NCBI RefSeq assembly: GCF_020042285.1
Contig: NZ_CP083388.1
Location: 372,001-436,000 of the forward strand
Length of the DNA stretch: 64,000 nt
From: Ferruginibacter albus
Lineage (GTDB): Bacteria > Bacteroidota > Bacteroidia > Chitinophagales > Chitinophagaceae
Direction of reading: 5' to 3'
Numbering within the stretch: position 1 is the first letter of the stretch; every line of letters starts with the position of its first letter. A model generated the notes under the pieces. That model saw only the letters and a list, made by a program, of their open reading frames with translations. It was not told where the DNA came from and did not search any database. The translations under genes were made by a program, and so were the position numbers. Below are positions 63,903-64,000 of the stretch, piece after piece.

Positions 63903-64000
63903 GCGATTCTTTTTATCGTTATCGTTTAAACAGGCTTCAGTAAATGCAATAGTTTCTTTATCATGTTGTATCATGCCGGTAGGTGCATTGGCATTTGAAA
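63891..64000 (-). CDS. 3' end of a hypothetical protein, cut by window edge
   Basis: An open minus-strand frame enters at the window edge and ends with TAA at 63891-63893. Its last codons read SNANAPTGMIQHDKETIAFT and then EACLNDNDKKNRLLN. It overlaps the glycosidase end convergently by 12 bp. The family cannot be assigned from 35 residues. Confidence 0.45.
   Translation of the reverse strand, partial: SNANAPTGMIQHDKETIAFTEACLNDNDKKNRLLN

Noticed and set aside
1..64000. Phage, CRISPR array, insertion sequence or secretion island
   Set aside because: No integrase, transposase, Cas gene, spacer-repeat array or phage structural gene was seen on either strand.

Overview
The window is an AT-rich, densely coded chromosomal segment of a Bacteroidota bacterium, most likely Chitinophagaceae or a close relative. 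The evidence is type IX secretion C-terminal sorting domains and a gliding-associated (CHU_C) C-terminus, no clear Shine-Dalgarno sites, and repeated TAnnTTTG-type -7 promoter boxes. Gene pairs such as tsaE/ald also fit. There is no prophage, insertion sequence, CRISPR array or rRNA operon. Most genes are housekeeping genes, so the unusual material lies in small cassettes, intergenic repeats and altered genes.

Layout. 1-4.7 kb: relA/spoT, a secreted unknown and an SGNH hydrolase with a sorting tail. 4.9-9.4 kb: tRNA-Leu, trigger factor, two ClpP paralogues and ClpX, forming a folding and proteolysis block. 9.7-12.8 kb: purA, a very acidic low-complexity protein and pabB. 12.9-17.0 kb: a tight four-gene envelope cassette (glucosaminidase, two SGNH esterases, MBOAT acyltransferase), probably for O-acylation of a cell-surface glycan. 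17.2-19.4 kb: a frameshifted CHU_C surface protein. 19.4-23.8 kb: ald, tsaE, a GNAT, thyA-folA and a methyltransferase. 23.9-26.9 kb: three-subunit proton-translocating transhydrogenase, interrupted by an inverted-repeat element. 27-36.9 kb: membrane unknown, frameshifted Dabb gene, an rRNA methyltransferase carrying an in-frame palindromic insert, LysM protein, nitroreductase, lone barstar, fmt with an unusual N-terminus, a NamZ-like muramidase, FKBP, pepT and a lipoprotein. 37-48.3 kb: SPFH protein, ExbB/ExbD, prmC, ribD, small conserved proteins, glutaryl-CoA dehydrogenase with hydroxyacyl-CoA dehydrogenase, pyrF, PaiB-like protein and EamA. 48.3-64 kb: uvrA, a sigma factor, TIGR01777 epimerase, surface unknowns, purQ, a split DsbD system, icd and a secreted GH99-like glycosidase.

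The most interesting structure is not in the obvious genes. (i) A roughly 55-bp intergenic repeat with invariant core GTGACACAAC occurs six times. (ii) Palindromic or repeat DNA appears to have entered coding sequence in the rRNA methyltransferase and probably at the 5' end of fmt. (iii) The DsbD N-terminal domain lacks its cysteine pair, while an adjacent stand-alone copy of that domain keeps two cysteines. (iv) The glucosaminidase/SGNH/SGNH/MBOAT cassette combines wall cleavage with acyl transfer. (v) Two genes are broken by what look like single-base losses in short homopolymers, which could be real or sequence errors.
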